Part shown: one piece after another, positions 23,636 to 35,945 of the stretch | Numbering within the stretch: the stretch's first letter is position 1 | How the letters are laid out: each line of letters starts with the position of its first letter | NCBI GenBank assembly: GCA_951213105.1 | Contig: OX578140.1 | Location: 115,924,653 to 115,988,652, forward strand | Source of the DNA: Amaurobius ferox | Taxonomy: Eukaryota; Arthropoda; Arachnida; Araneae; Amaurobiidae | DNA length: 64,000 nucleotides | Direction: 5' to 3' | Notes under the pieces: model-generated | What the model was told of the DNA's origin: nothing | The model's input: only the letters and a program-made list of their open reading frames with translations | Database searches by the model: none | Translations under genes and position numbers: made by a program

Positions 23636-24486
23636 GTTATTCTCATAGTACTCGCAGTTTCTTATATTCTTCCCAAGATATTGCATTTTCGTCCGTTAAT
23701 CGTCATTTTCATTGACTTAAAGTCATTTTTATCAATTTGGCGACATTTTCGTTAAATTGGCAATATTTCAAAAAGTTGCTAAGTTGGCGACATTCCGCCA
23801 AATTCGTCGCAAAAATCTCGCCAAGCGTTATGGACGAAGAAATAAGCTATTCTTATAACAGATAAATGACTTTTGGCTTCCAACTACAAAAGAATTACCC
23901 AAAGTATCTTTTCCCATGAATGGAACGAGCTAGATCAACGAGAATGATGTCACCAAATTTATCGCATGATATTACTTATGAAAAGTGAACATATTCAACA
24001 ATTGTTAATTTTGTTTTTAATTAATGTGATTATTTGATAAATTTATTTGAAACATGTGCAATATCTCGAGAACGTTCATGCTAGCTTTCTAAAGTTCGTG
24101 GCAATCATTTTCTAATGAAAAATTACATAAGAAATGCCTTTTCGCGTAACTTTATTAGAGGTTTTGATTTTTTGACGATTTTTTTAAAATTTCACTCGAA
24201 AATTTAGTGGGGTTCTGAACATTCGATTGCGTTTAAAAACAATAGGCTTCCAATATTCAAGGATTGTAATTTTTGCACCAAATTACGTTCAAATCGCTCA
24301 TGTCGTTCGTCAGATATCGTCTCCACAGGCTCAATGACACACACACACACACATTACCTCAAAAACGTTTGATTTGTGCTCAGGTATGCTTGAAACATGC
24401 TCTCTCGCCGAAAGCTCGAATTCGAATTTTCTACCCCGTCACAATACTTTCCTTATACATTATACCACGTATATAAAGAAAGTAAA
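23636..24486 (+). repeat. M-family MITE copy, 5'-truncated
   Basis: The copy carries the family blocks in order: AAGTTGGCGACATTCCGCCA, ATATCTCGAGAACG, CATTCGATTGCGTT, TCGTCTCCACAGGCTCA, a short (CA)n, and the terminus CCCCGTCACAATACTTTCCT...AAAGTAAAT. Confidence 0.85.
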
Positions 24487-24895
24487 TATTTGATCCAACG
24501 TATCCTCGAAACAGCTGCATGCTGTATTATTACTTATTTGTGCTTAACTACGTTGTTTATGTTTTTGCCAAGAATCTAGATGTATCTTACATGCCGTTCG
24601 TCTTACACTTTAGCTATCGCAGGCTTTAAATCAATAAAATAATACTTGGTATTTTATAATAAGCAATCGTCTAAACTTACTCAGTCAAACTCATTCATTC
24701 CACAATCCACATCAGGGCCAAGTATTCACGCCTAAAACCTACGACTTTTATGAATTTTCATGTACTTGAATTTGCAGGTGTGACATGTGATACATATCTT
24801 TCTTCGAAGACTGGAATTCGAATTTTTGACCCTGTCACAATACTTTCCCTATACATTATACTATGTATATAGAAAAAGTAAAAAAGAGTGTTTTC
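24487..24895 (+). repeat. Downstream remnant of an additional BTB-Kelch array unit
   Basis: The stretch aligns with 50320-51400 and, less completely, with 33995-34775. Shared blocks include CGAAACAGCTGCATG, AATCTAGATGTATNTTGCAT, GCCAAGTATTCACGCCTA and an MITE tail ending GGAAAGTAAAAA. This is the far-downstream part of the duplicated unit, lying 5' of the first complete unit. Confidence 0.75.
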
Positions 24896-25149
24896 CTGTC
24901 CACGCTCTCTTTTTGTTCCAAACTTCACAAAAATGTGAAGAGACCTGATTTCAAAAATTTTAAATCAGATTCTATTTTATACTCGTTAGAAAGGATCTCA
25001 TTTTTCATCACTTGCCCGACAGCGGATTGAAGACGACCAAATATTTTGCATTCAGTCGGAATCTGGAAAATCAGCACCCCTCCTATTCTGCAGCGGTAGT
25101 CCAACACTTACCGCAGGAAACATAAGCTTATGCATTGCTCAGTTTCATA

Positions 25150-25870
25150 TACAGTGAAGCTCCGATTCAGGCATGAATATGTATCAATGCCGTTCTAGGG
25201 CAATTCCCCGCCAATAGAACTGGAGTGGAATCAGACTATCATTGATAACCCTCATCGGGCAGTGGAGATTAGCGAAGCAGCGGTGAGTTCGCCTTTTTTT
25301 CGCCACGCAGGGCCACACAGCTGTGGGGAAATACGGCGTAGTACTGGGGCACCTACTTCGACCCTATACACTACAACTAAGCCGTAACAATATGTGAATT
25401 GCCACTGGTGAACTGAATGGGTGATATTACAGTGGCTAGGTCACCACACCCGGACGACTATACACTATCGGGGTGTTTTGCCAAGCACCCAACCAGGGCC
25501 TCTACGCAGCAGGCAACCGACATATCTGAATATCTCAACCGCCATCGATTAGACAGGATGCTGGTGCCTACACCAGTACCGTTTTAACGGGAGCCTACAC
25601 AGACCGACATCAGCCGCCGACTGCGTCCTCCGGACATCGAACTTGCACTAAGACATTTGGACAGCAGATCTTCACAGCGGACTTTGATTACAAGCGATCC
25701 CCTCAGGGACTCCCAATCCTCCGCGAAGGAATTCTCCTGTAACCGTGTGGCACAGGCATGTTTTTCCATCATCGCCTATCCCTGGCACCCTATACATATG
25801 AACATTGGAGGTTGTTACTTAGGATGAGGAAGTCCTAACTTCAGTGTTGGAGGTATTGTGTCTTTGAATT
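25150..25870. other. GC-rich insert of unknown type
   Basis: About 720 bp are clearly GC-richer than the flanks and carry no long open frame (62 codons at most). The segment has CCACACCCGGACGAC, an internal palindromic TGGTGCCTACACCAG and GGAGCCTACACAGACC. It resembles the non-coding part of a retroelement, but no TSD, primer site or polypurine tract could be fixed. Confidence 0.4.
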
Positions 25871-26640
25871 TCAATTGTAATTACTAATATAATTAAATGT
25901 ATAGATGAGCATATCCATAAGCTCTGAGCTTTGGAAAATCCCCTAGCAATATAAGTCATACATTTGAGTTTAGGTGTAATTAATCAATCATAAAGTTTGG
26001 TAAATATAATATTGGCTAATGTAGTACACCTGAAGTCAAGTTTAGATAGATTTATAAATATGCTATGTTTGTTTATTAATTAATTGCTTCCATAAATTTA
26101 TATGTAATGAAAGTCGGTGGCCACAAAATCTTCTGGTTTCTGAATTAATATATGGAATGTACTTTATCTTTCAGCTGTCACTAATACGATCTCTGGGTCA
26201 ACTGGGGACACTATGGTAAGTGGTGGTAGTGTATATATGTGAAATTTTGCAGCGCCACAATTACACAACTAGTATTTAGACCTGCAAAACACAGAGAAAC
26301 TAATACTTTTAAAAATTTAGCTTTCTACTCTTTTCATTAAGTTTTATTTTGTTATATAATGTGTGGTACTTAGCATCGAAAATGAGGGTTTAGGAATGGC
26401 TCAGAAATGTATCCTGTCCCCCATCACATTTTTTAAAAAACACTTATTTCAATTATATATAATTCTAAAAGTTAATAATCTAGCATTCAACAATTATTTT
26501 TATAAAATTAACATCAATTTTGTACAAAATCCAAGGGAATTTACTTGTTAATCTGGTGCACTCTTTTGTTAATATGCTGCATTTTTATCCCATTCTCAGA
26601 TACTTTATTTTGGTATATTTTTTACTTAACTTTCCTATCT
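25871..26640. other. AT-rich non-coding DNA
   Basis: No gene or repeat recognised. The 62-codon frame at 26363-26551 lacks domain features. Confidence 0.45.
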
Positions 26641-27540
26641 AGTTCTTGATGAGCAAACTACCTTTCAGGTATCATCTGAAATACAATTCATGAAACGTGT
26701 GAACGTGAAGATGTGTATAAAATTAAATGTAACATATCAGCACAATGGCGAGTAATTATGCTCTGGTTCGGTGTATTTGAGCCATATATTGATAGATTGC
26801 TTCTCTTTATATTTTGCTATTGATAGATTATTCAAAAGATATTCGTTCTAACGAGAAAAATACATAAAATCTATTCACCGGAAGAACAATAATATTTACA
26901 AAAATTATTTTTTATGCCTGTATGATACTAGTTGAAAATATTGTGATATTCGCGAGATGGAATGCTCTATTTGACCGAATCGCGTGTAATTGACAAATTG
27001 GATTTATAATCCAAAGGAGTTTATTTTTTCGTAATCAATCATATTGCGCTCATAGTGTTTTGCCCAACTAAGGAGAAAAAGAATAAAATAATCAAGGCAC
27101 ACATACAGTTGATAAAAAGTGTAGAATAACTATCAACCGGATTTTGTGGCACTTTTGTTAGATAAGGAGACGAGTAGATTTTCATACGTTAAATGGACCG
27201 TATATCATGCTTATGCTGTCGAGAACTGGATATATATATTTGATACTGGTAAAAAAAATACAAATAATTCGATTGTTAAACTTGCAACACAGCAAAAACA
27301 AAGCATAAAAATTATGCACAGTAAAAATAATCTTATAAATGTATTCCTCAAATTAAAACAATGAAATTGTGATTCACATCTAACAACAAATACAACTTCT
27401 TAAAACAGTCATTTTTAGGCACATAGTACGGCAAATTTGCAATATTTTACTTTAATCAATAACGTTTTAATAAATCATATGAGTAATAACGCCCACAACA
27501 TAGTGCTGAAAAGGTTTACAATAAAAATATAATTTACGAA

Positions 27541-29304
27541 ATGAATTTCAGAAGAAATTTTGAGAAAGAATTTTCACATCTTTTGGAACTATCCGAAGCC
27601 AAGTTGCGTACAGACGATGGTAGTGTGTTTCCGATCCACAGAGTTATATTGGCGAATAGCAGTGACTATTTCCGCAAAATGTTCTATGCTATTGGGAACA
27701 AAGACATAAAAGACCTAGTATTTCATATTCCTGTAATTAGTGGCGAATGTTTAGATCAAGTTTTACTGTATATTTACTCGGGAAACATAACTTTGACCGA
27801 AAGCGTCTTCATGGATCTGTTTTATGCAGCTGACTACTTTAAGCTGGATGACCTGTCTCAACTCATCAAAGTAAATGTAAACAACTTTATAAGTTTCAAG
27901 AATTGCATACCACTTTACTGCTGCATTCAAAAAATCAACCCATGCATGTCACAAGAAATTTATAGGTTCATCGTATTGCACTTTGAAGATGTAGTTCGTC
28001 ATAGCACGTTTGAACTTGACAAACTGTCTTTGGAAGTTTTGAGTTGGTTTATTCGAAACAAGAACCTCAAAATAGCCAGTGAGAGAACTGTGTGGTTGAC
28101 GATAGTCTCATGGGTAGAGAAAGACTTTCTCGCCAGGCAAAGTTATGTCTCTTATCTTTTAAATCACTTAGCAAGGGAAGACATTGATAGATATCTAGCG
28201 TCCGACATAATGAAACATGATATTGTGGTAAATAATCCTTTTTGTGAGATATTGAATAGATTTATATCAAGAGATATTTTATCAAGCTATCTGGATATTT
28301 TGCATCACTTTTTAAAAACTCATTTTATCCACTTGATTAGTTCCAAATACCGAATACCTTCAAGTGTCAATTTAATTGCAAAACTCTTTGATGAAGAAGA
28401 TCTGAGTGAGATATTTGTCGCATATGATGAAAGTGCCGATTTGTGGCGTAAAATAGCCGAGATCGATTTCTATCCCAAGCAATTAATATCTATTGACCAA
28501 TATATGTATGCAATTGGTTGCATCGACGGGAGGTGCATCAAAATTGACTTAAGGGAAAATGAAAATTTTCCCATGACGAATCCTAGTAGAGATCCACATT
28601 TCAAAAGTGCTGCGACAATTTCACGATCTATTTACTTTTTAATTGGCGTCGTCCATACTTCAAATTTGAATGGGATTTATCGCGAATCGAACGCACTTAA
28701 TCTCGAAGTTTATCAGTCTGACACTAACACATGGTCACATATCATCACTCTGTTTCGTGTTAACCATCCCATCGCTATATCCATTGCCCTAAAAATCTAT
28801 GTACTTGGATTCATGCCGTATGACGGTAAAGTCATTGCTCAGGTGTACAATACAGAGACTCTTACATTGTCAACCATACCATCACCTAGTACAGTTTGTT
28901 GTTATGAATTTGCATTAGTTGCTTACCATGGGCGATTATGCTTTATTGCAGGAGCGACTAGACTAGGAGATCGAAACAAAGTAAAAATGTTTGATCCGGA
29001 GAAGAATACTTGGAACCATTTACCAGATCTCCCGTGTACATTCCACACAGTTGCAGCAACTGATTTCAATGGGCAATTACTTGTTTATGACCGATACTAT
29101 CCAGAAATACCAAAGCTGGTTGCTTGGAATGATACTATGGAATGCTGGGATGACCTGGACGAAGTGTCCCCTTTTAATAAACTTGGTCTGAATGTTAATT
29201 TGTACTCATTTTTCTCTACGGAGAATGAAGAATTCTTAAGAGTTATCACCGAAAAAAACAGACATCCGAACACCAAATTCCAAACACACGTTATTGACTA
29301 TTGA
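27541..29304 (+). CDS. Intronless BTB-BACK-Kelch protein (kelch-like), 587 aa
   Basis: Proteins of this architecture usually act as substrate adaptors of Cullin-3 ubiquitin ligases: BTB dimerises and binds Cul3, and the Kelch propeller binds the substrate. That role is inferred from the family. Residues about 12-113 form the BTB domain, with FPIHRVILANSSDYFRKMF and YIYSGNITL. The BACK domain covers about 118-245, with LSLEVLSWFIRNKNL, VWLTIVSWVEKD and HLAREDIDRYLAS. Degenerate Kelch blades follow from about 285, for example DPEKNTWNHLPDLPC (485-499) and WNDTMECWDDL. Many blades lack the usual double glycine. The start is the first ATG after in-frame stops at 27484-27489. The length is typical of the family. 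No intron is needed and no clear AATAAA was seen just downstream. Two pseudogene relatives lie at 44004-46750 and 60358-61998. Intact reading over 587 codons argues for selection or recent origin. Confidence 0.9.
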   Translation: MNFRRNFEKEFSHLLELSEAKLRTDDGSVFPIHRVILANSSDYFRKMFYAIGNKDIKDLVFHIPVISGECLDQVLLYIYSGNITLTESVFMDLFYAADYFKLDDLSQLIKVNVNNFISFKNCIPLYCCIQKINPCMSQEIYRFIVLHFEDVVRHSTFELDKLSLEVLSWFIRNKNLKIASERTVWLTIVSWVEKDFLARQSYVSYLLNHLAREDIDRYLASDIMKHDIVVNNPFCEILNRFISRDILSSYLDILHHFLKTHFIHLISSKYRIPSSVNLIAKLFDEEDLSEIFVAYDESADLWRKIAEIDFYPKQLISIDQYMYAIGCIDGRCIKIDLRENENFPMTNPSRDPHFKSAATISRSIYFLIGVVHTSNLNGIYRESNALNLEVYQSDTNTWSHIITLFRVNHPIAISIALKIYVLGFMPYDGKVIAQVYNTETLTLSTIPSPSTVCCYEFALVAYHGRLCFIAGATRLGDRNKVKMFDPEKNTWNHLPDLPCTFHTVAATDFNGQLLVYDRYYPEIPKLVAWNDTMECWDDLDEVSPFNKLGLNVNLYSFFSTENEEFLRVITEKNRHPNTKFQTHVIDY

Positions 29305-29479
29305 AATAGTGTGGCTCTAAAAGAATATATTGAACAAAAATGTAAAGGTGACTTTTCAGTTTCGAGTATAAAATTATAATGACTGTCGAAATATATTATT
29401 ATGCATCTTCATATTTAAAACATAACCCTTTTCTATGCCATTTAATTTCTGAGGATCTATCAAATAGATATTAAAATAT

Positions 29480-30600
29480 CTGAGGTGGACAGCGTATGGC
29501 TTTTCCTCATATAAAGCATACAATGCAATGGATTTATTTCTCTCGCAGTTAAAAAATGATGCTTATGATCATCTGCAGAATATTTTTAATGTTAAACTGT
29601 ACATTTGGGACTTTTCCTGATTAGCTTATTTATATTGCCAAATTAGCGTATATTTCAAGTAACTCTAAATTGACAATTATCAATATTACTAGCATCCGCA
29701 ATAGGCAATATAGTTCATATATATTTAATAATTTATTAATTTCATTAAAATAATCTCATTAAATAATTCATTTTCGTTAATTTAGCGTCAGTTTTTAATT
29801 TTAACTATATTTTCATCAATAGAAGATTCAAGAATATCGCTAAATTAGCAACATCTCGCTAATATAGTATCAAAGTTTGCCTCATATATCACCAAGTGTT
29901 ACAAACAGAGAGAAGAGCACTTTTTTTATATAAATGACTGTCATCGAATTGTTAGACGTCAGAATACAAAACTATTACAAGTATTTGCTTTTCTCATGAA
30001 TGGACTGAACTATATCCACGAAAATGATAACAAATTTATTGCATAATATTATATACAACAAGTGAACATATGTCGCAATAGTGAATACTTTTTAAAAATT
30101 TATGATTATTTGATAAATTTGTTTGATAAACTATAAAATCACGAGAACGGTTCATGATAGCGTTATAGAGTTTATTTAAATCGTTTTCAAATGAAAATTA
30201 TATGAGAAATTATAATTTATGTAATTTTATTGCAGGTTCCAATGTTTCGATAATTTTTTTCAAAATTATTTTCGAAAATTTGGGGATATTCTGAACATTT
30301 GGTCGTGTTTAAAATCAACAGACCTCCAGGTTTTACTGATTGCGATTTTTATATCAAATTTCGTTCCAAACGTTCCATTCGTTCATGAGATATCGTCTCT
30401 TCATCTCACGGACACACATACACACATACTTTCACACACACACTTTCACACACATACTCACAGACATTACCTCAGAAACGTTCGATTCGAGTTCAAGGAT
30501 ATTTGAAACGTGCTCTTACGTCGAAAACTCGAATTCAAATTCTCAACCCCCATCACAACATCTTCTCCATACATTATGTTCTGTATATATGGAAATTAAA
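29480..30600 (+). repeat. M-family MITE copy shared by the duplicated units
   Basis: Family blocks run in order from CTCATATAAAGCATACAATG to CACAACATCTTCTCCATACA...TATATGGAAATTAAA, with a CA/TTTC-rich segment at 30413-30465. The same insertion lies at the same place downstream of the second Kelch copy (46945-47965) and, partly, the third (62190-62575). It therefore predates the duplications. Confidence 0.8.
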
Positions 30601-31101
30601 AATCGGCAGCAGTTCCATTTCGCTGAAGACGATATGATTTTACGTCAATTACATCGTTAGCTGAGTGTGGTTTGGTGGGTGGTCATTTCAACACATTTCA
30701 ATATATTAAAATATCAAAATTAAAATCACCATTTCAAACTGAAAATATAAAAATATCAAAATTATAGACTCTATATTTCGACAACTTGATCCGAACCTGA
30801 TCCATACTCCAATTATATGTCCTTGTAGGGTTCATAAGAGGCTAATAATTATTCGCAAACTGTTTGTAATTTCTTTTAGTTTTAACTCCAATTTCAGCCG
30901 TAATCCGCCACCATAGACCACAGGTGAAAATATCAAATCATTTTACTAACTTACTTGGCAGTATATAAACTAAATTCTTATAATATCTCTGACGAAATTT
31001 AGTAATCAATTGAATCTATAACCTTCATTGCTGGTAGTAGAATTTAAATGTCATACTTCCCATTCTTCTCATCAAATCTCATTAATCATTAAACATCGTT
31101 G
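30601..31101. other. AT-rich DNA of the duplicated unit
   Basis: No gene. The end of this stretch (TTACTTGGCAGTATATAAACTA onward) aligns with 48145-48270. Confidence 0.6.
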
Positions 31102-31419
31102 AAATCCCCAATCCCTCAGGGGAGCCTGTAACCCCTAGAGGGTGAGTCCCCAGGTGGCGGATTGGGGAATGCCTCTATAAGGTTAACTAATAGGGGGTAG
31201 AAGGGAAATAAAATACCTTCTGCGGACCAACAGACGTCGAGGTCAAGTCAGTCTTCAGCCCTAGTGGTGCCTCGCCTCAAGTGAAGCTGCATACTACCCT
31301 TCGCCATGGACCAGCCGCATACAGTTGATTTTTCTGCGATTCTCTTTTGCGACAGGGTCTTTTGGACTTGGTGTAGGAAAATCTACACCAAGGGGATTGG
31401 AATTAACAAAATCCCCAAT
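31102..31419 (+). mobile_element. 296-bp retroposon with 11-bp TSD; empty site in unit 2
   Basis: AAATCCCCAAT occurs at 31102-31112 and 31409-31419 around a GC-rich insert. The aligned site in unit 2 (around 48262-48275) has a single GAAAGTCCCCAAGTTCACT, so this is a precise insertion after the duplication. A hairpin near the 3' end (31367-31376 with 31383-31392, loop GAAAAT) could be a LINE reverse-transcriptase recognition structure. No convincing A and B boxes were seen. It may be a SINE of unknown family or a truncated LINE tail. Confidence 0.75.
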
Positions 31420-31519
31420 TCATTTCACTTTCTAATTTATTAAAAATTGAACAAAATATATCTAACTAGTGGCACCACTGTTCTATCAAGGAGGTAAATC
31501 TAATGAAATATTTTTTCAG

Positions 31520-31960
31520 AATCTGTTTTTCCACACGGTCGCTCTACTCTCCCGAATATCACAAAACCTCGTCACCTTTTCTTGAACGACCGTGAGTATC
31601 TTGGTACTCGCGGCTTTATTCGCGATCTCACCAATTACAAATCTAGAGAATACATCAGGGATATTTTAGCGGCAAGGGTGATGCTTTACATTCAGATTGG
31701 CCCTGGTGCTGTTGTCCAGCAGGACAATGATCGCCTACGTATGGCTCGGGAAATCCAAGGCCTCTTCCCTGCACAGCTTCTTCCATAGTCTCCACATTCG
31801 TCTGATATGTCCACAATCAAACACATCGTAACTGAACAATCGACAAATCAATCGCCTCCACCATACACCACAAATGGACTCTAGACTCGTATTACATTAC
31901 CCTGGCAAATTGTGCATCATGTCGATAACAGAAACTTTTCCATCCAATGTGTATAAAAGC
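31520..31960 (+). pseudogene. Tc1-like transposase C-terminal remnant (unit 1 copy)
   Basis: A frame at 31582-31788 contains GAVVQQDNDRLRMAREIQGL, which matches the QQDNDRPHTAR catalytic block of Tc1-type transposases. The second catalytic Asp is retained and the following PH is changed to LR. After a stop the reading continues with a degraded SPDMS-IKHI segment (canonical SPDLSPIEH), then an IQCVYKSCY-like end. The N-terminal half is missing. A homologous and further decayed copy lies at 48385-48900. Confidence 0.75.
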
Positions 31961-32088
31961 TGTTATTGTTGGTAAAAGGGACTTCTCACAATACTGAATT
32001 TTAAAAAGAAATATGGTATATATCTGATAATGCAATCAGTTATCTATTGTAACACGAGTAATTTTTTAGATCAATTTCATTTTAGTAG

Positions 32089-32638
32089 TGTTACGAAACG
32101 TATCCTCTAGAACCGTTGGGGTATACACAGGACACAAGAATGAGTCCAAGTTTCTAGAAAACGTACGTTTATTCACAAGTACATAGTAAACAGGAAAAAT
32201 ATACAATCAAACAGCACTGATATGCCCCACTAATTTCAAAGAATAAGCGATGTTATTCTCAAATTGCTGACGAAAATACTTTCCAAAACTGCTGCTACTA
32301 TTCTCAAAACAATGACAAAAATTACAGTCCAATGTAGGTTGTACAATGTCCTTTCGTCAACTCCACTCCGACGGAATGATGGGTTCTTTTTATAGTCTCT
32401 CTATAGAAACTTCTGAAAATCTCTCCATATCTCCTAGACTCGTTATTTCGTGACGTTTCTGGAGCATTCCGGAAGTCGCCAAATCTAGTAACCCTTATTC
32501 TAACTGGAAAATCCTAGAAATCCTGGTCTCACGTCATCTTCGCGTCATGCTGACGTCATGGACTGTGTTTTATTCGCTGGTTTTCGAGACAGACGAAAGA
32601 GGAGGCGTCGACGGGAATATTGCTCGTTCGCATGAACA
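32089..32638 (-). mobile_element. Solo LTR, Ty3/gypsy type, antisense
   Basis: The 550-bp sequence is bounded by TGTTACG and CATGAACA. Read on the minus strand it aligns with the LTR at 54401-54962 (shared CGCCTCCTCTTTCGTCT, CAGTCCATGACG and CCAGGATTTC blocks). A TATAAAAAG box lies near plus 32384-32392. It has no internal region, so it is a solo LTR. Unit 2 has an uninterrupted site near 49100. An exact TSD is not evident. Confidence 0.8.
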
Positions 32639-34926
32639 GCTTGAATCATTCTTAATGTTTCAATTTCTGCAGACAGTAGTGCATAATTGTAAATGTTATT
32701 CCTGAAACACAAGACTAATATTTAATCAAATTGGTTATGCCATATTTTAGACAATAGACATCATGCCCCTATTCTTACGTGAAATGCAAGATTCAATATT
32801 CAGTAAAAACCACAACCATTTTAAGCCCCAATAGGGAAACAGGAAATATTTTCTTGCGTAATATTCTCTTGCGTCCGTTCGAATCAAGACGCGGCTAGAA
32901 ACCACATCCATTTTTTTAGACAAATATCCTGGGGGAATGAAAGAAGAAGCGCGGAGTCGCGTGAATACCGGAAATGGAGCTGAAAAGCTCCGATGTCATC
33001 TTGAAAACATATTAGTTCCCAGAAGAGACGTTAGGAGGCTCATGAGTATATCAGATCACATTCCGTGATAAATTTTATTATGTTTTGACGTTTGATTTTT
33101 AAATAAGTGAGTTTGAAATGATAGGCTCCACTTCTTACTTTCATTAAAGGAACATACTTTACATTAAAGGAAAATTGTACAAGATATTTATATAGACTTA
33201 CTATGAGCACACCAGTAATGTAAGAAAATATCCATGGGTGTACATACTCGTATGAGTTCTGTGTATAGTAAAGTGATTAAAACCCGATAGAATGAAAATG
33301 ACGGTAGCATCCCTAGTGGAGGATTTAGAACGTTAGGACAACAAACTCGGCAACACAGTTAGATAAAAAAATGTCAATTACAAAGTTGTAGATAATTATT
33401 TACATATTGGGAATTTGCACCACTAACGCAGGAAACGTGCATATGGAAGGCACACAATATTTGTCAAAAAGTCCTATCATCAGGGACTCTAACACGGTGA
33501 CATTTGCAATGCTTGTAATAGTTCATGGAAAAATTATTTCTGGAATTCAAATGAGCATTGTTTTCGGCGGAGGGCATTTTAAACAGGCACTACATTAAAT
33601 TACTGCTCATGAAAGTGTATTTTATTGAATCAGTCGGAAATATGGCAGCAACGGTAATCAATTTTATTGTCGATATTCTTACTCTTTATACCTTGGTCTC
33701 CAACTTTGTTTTTATGTCTATTCGAAGCAAAACTATCTAAATAGCAAAACTATTCGCAAAATTTGTTTTTTAAGTCTTTTGTTAGTTAAGTAATGCGTTG
33801 CACTGGAAAATTTAGGTATATATTTCGGTTTAATTAGGAAATATAGAACCTATGATTCCAAATGGGCTCAAAAAGTTGTTAAGATTAATTTAGGCCAGTG
33901 GTGTTCAATCCTTTTGAACCACGGGGAATATTTGAGTCAGTTAGGAGTTCCCAGGTCATATGCAAAAATGAGTTTCCTCGAAACAAGAAATGCTATCCAG
34001 CGTATCCTCAAAACAGCTGTAAGAAGTATTTTTAATTATTTGTGCTGGATTATGCTGTTTAAGTATTTACATATTAGGTCCAAGTATGGATTTTTCACTT
34101 GAATACGCCTTTAATATTACTGGGTGGAAAGGGAGTGCATGCAAGAAAAGCCGAGCATTATGAAAATGGATGATAATGTTTCGCCTTATAATTTTTAAAT
34201 TAAATACAACATCCAGACGACACATATAGCATCGAGTAGACAAATGATGTCCGTACTTGAGACGACTTTTTGACCGAGCTCTAGTAAGTGTACGCAAAAT
34301 GACGCAATTCCATTGGGCTTGGTGAACTCGGAAAAAATTAATATTGAGCAACAGTCAGTGTGAACGACGAAAACTTTATTAAAAGTGAGCTTCAAGTAGG
34401 TGAAAAGTGAAAAATGGCATAATGTCGTGAAAGCTAAACAGAAATACAAGAAACGTATACAAGATGACACAGCAACTTGTAAGGAATAAAAAGAGCCCAA
34501 GAAGTCAAATGCAGAACGACAAATTACAGACAGCGAAAGAAAATTACGGAAGTCAAGTGTATGGTATAATAACACTACCCGTACTAATGGACGAGGACAA
34601 AGACATACAATTCGAGATGCTTGGACAAAAAAAAAAAAATGTGCATACAATGGATGTAGACACCGAAGTTCCGATCATAGGTATGACGTACTCTTTCGTC
34701 AAAGACTCGAATTCGAATTTTTGACCCAGTCACAATACTTTCGGTATACTATGTACATAGGGAAAGTAAAAAGTATTTATATCGATTTTTAAATTTTCAT
34801 CCATTTTTATCTCCACAATTGAAAAATTTTTCACTTATGCAAAATTTTTATCATAGTTTATTGCTTTTTATAAAACGGATGTAAATTCTCTAGATATTTA
34901 TAAAATTTGAATATCAACGAGTTTTA
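32639..34926. other. Non-coding DNA of the duplicated unit
   Basis: The sequence aligns with 49110-51400 in unit 2. Open frames here (for example 33407-33598 and 34464-34724) are broken in the other unit, so none looks coding. An MITE tail (CCCAGTCACAATACTTTCGG...GGGAAAGTAAAAAG, about 34690-34775) is shared by both units. Confidence 0.65.
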
Positions 34927-34928
34927 AT

Positions 34929-35945
34929 TTTTACTTTCCTTATATACATAATGTATAATGTGTAAGGAAAGTATTGTGACGGGGTCGAAAATTCGAATTC
35001 AAGTTTTCGACGGGAGAGCACGTTTCAAGCATCCCTGATCACGAATCAAACATTTTTGATGTGTTGTCTGTGTGTGTGTGTGAAAGTATGTGTGTGTGTG
35101 TGAAAGTATGTGTGTGTGTGTGTGAAAGTATGTGTGTGTGTGTGTGAAAGTATGTGTGTGTGTGTGTGTGTGAGTCAGTGAGCCTGTGGAAACGATAACT
35201 GACGAACGAATGGACCGATTCGAACCAAATTTGGTACAAAAATCACAATTCGTAAACACTGGAAGCCTATTGTTTTTATACGTAATCAAATCTTCAGAAC
35301 CCCCCTAAATTTTCGAATAAAATTTTGAAAAAATCGTCAAAAAATCAAAGCCATTAATAAAGTTACGAAAATAATTTCTCATGTAATTGTTCATTAGAAA
35401 ACGCTTGACATAAAATTTAGAACACTAACATGAACCGTTCTCGAGATATTGCACATTTTTCAAAAAAATTATCAAAAAATCATATAAAATGAAAAAAAAA
35501 TTTCCTATTGCGAAACATGTTCACTATTCATATATAATACCATGCGATAAATTGGGTGACATCATTATCGTGGATCTAGCTCTCTCCATTCATGAAAAAA
35601 GATACTTTGAGTAATACTTTTGGATTTGAAAGCCAATAGTCATTTATCTGCTGTAAGAACAACTTATTTTTTCGTCCATAACGCTTGGCGAGATTTTGAC
35701 GACGAATTTGGCAGAATGTCACCAACTTGGCGACTTTTTGAAATGTTGCCATATTAAAGAAAATATCGCCAAATGGATAAAAATGACTCTAAATCAATGA
35801 AAATGACTACTAATTGTCGAAAATTTAATATCTTGGAAAGAATATTAGTATCTACTATAAGAAAAACCTATTTTTTTACTGTAAAAGTAGTAAATTCATT
35901 ACATTATATAAGGAAAGTCATGTGTTGCCCACATCAAATTTTTTT
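34929..35945 (-). repeat. Full-length M-family MITE, absent from unit 2
   Basis: The copy opens TTTTTACTTTCCTTATATAC and closes GGAAAGTCATGTGTTGCCCA...CATCAAATTTTTTTG. The built-in microsatellite here is four GTGTGTG blocks separated by AAAGTAT (35070-35175). The corresponding point in unit 2 (about 51558-51575) is uninterrupted. Confidence 0.9.

Noticed and set aside
34195..34650. 151-codon minus-strand frame in duplicated unit 1
   Set aside because: The homologous stretch in unit 2 (about 50480-50870) does not keep the frame.
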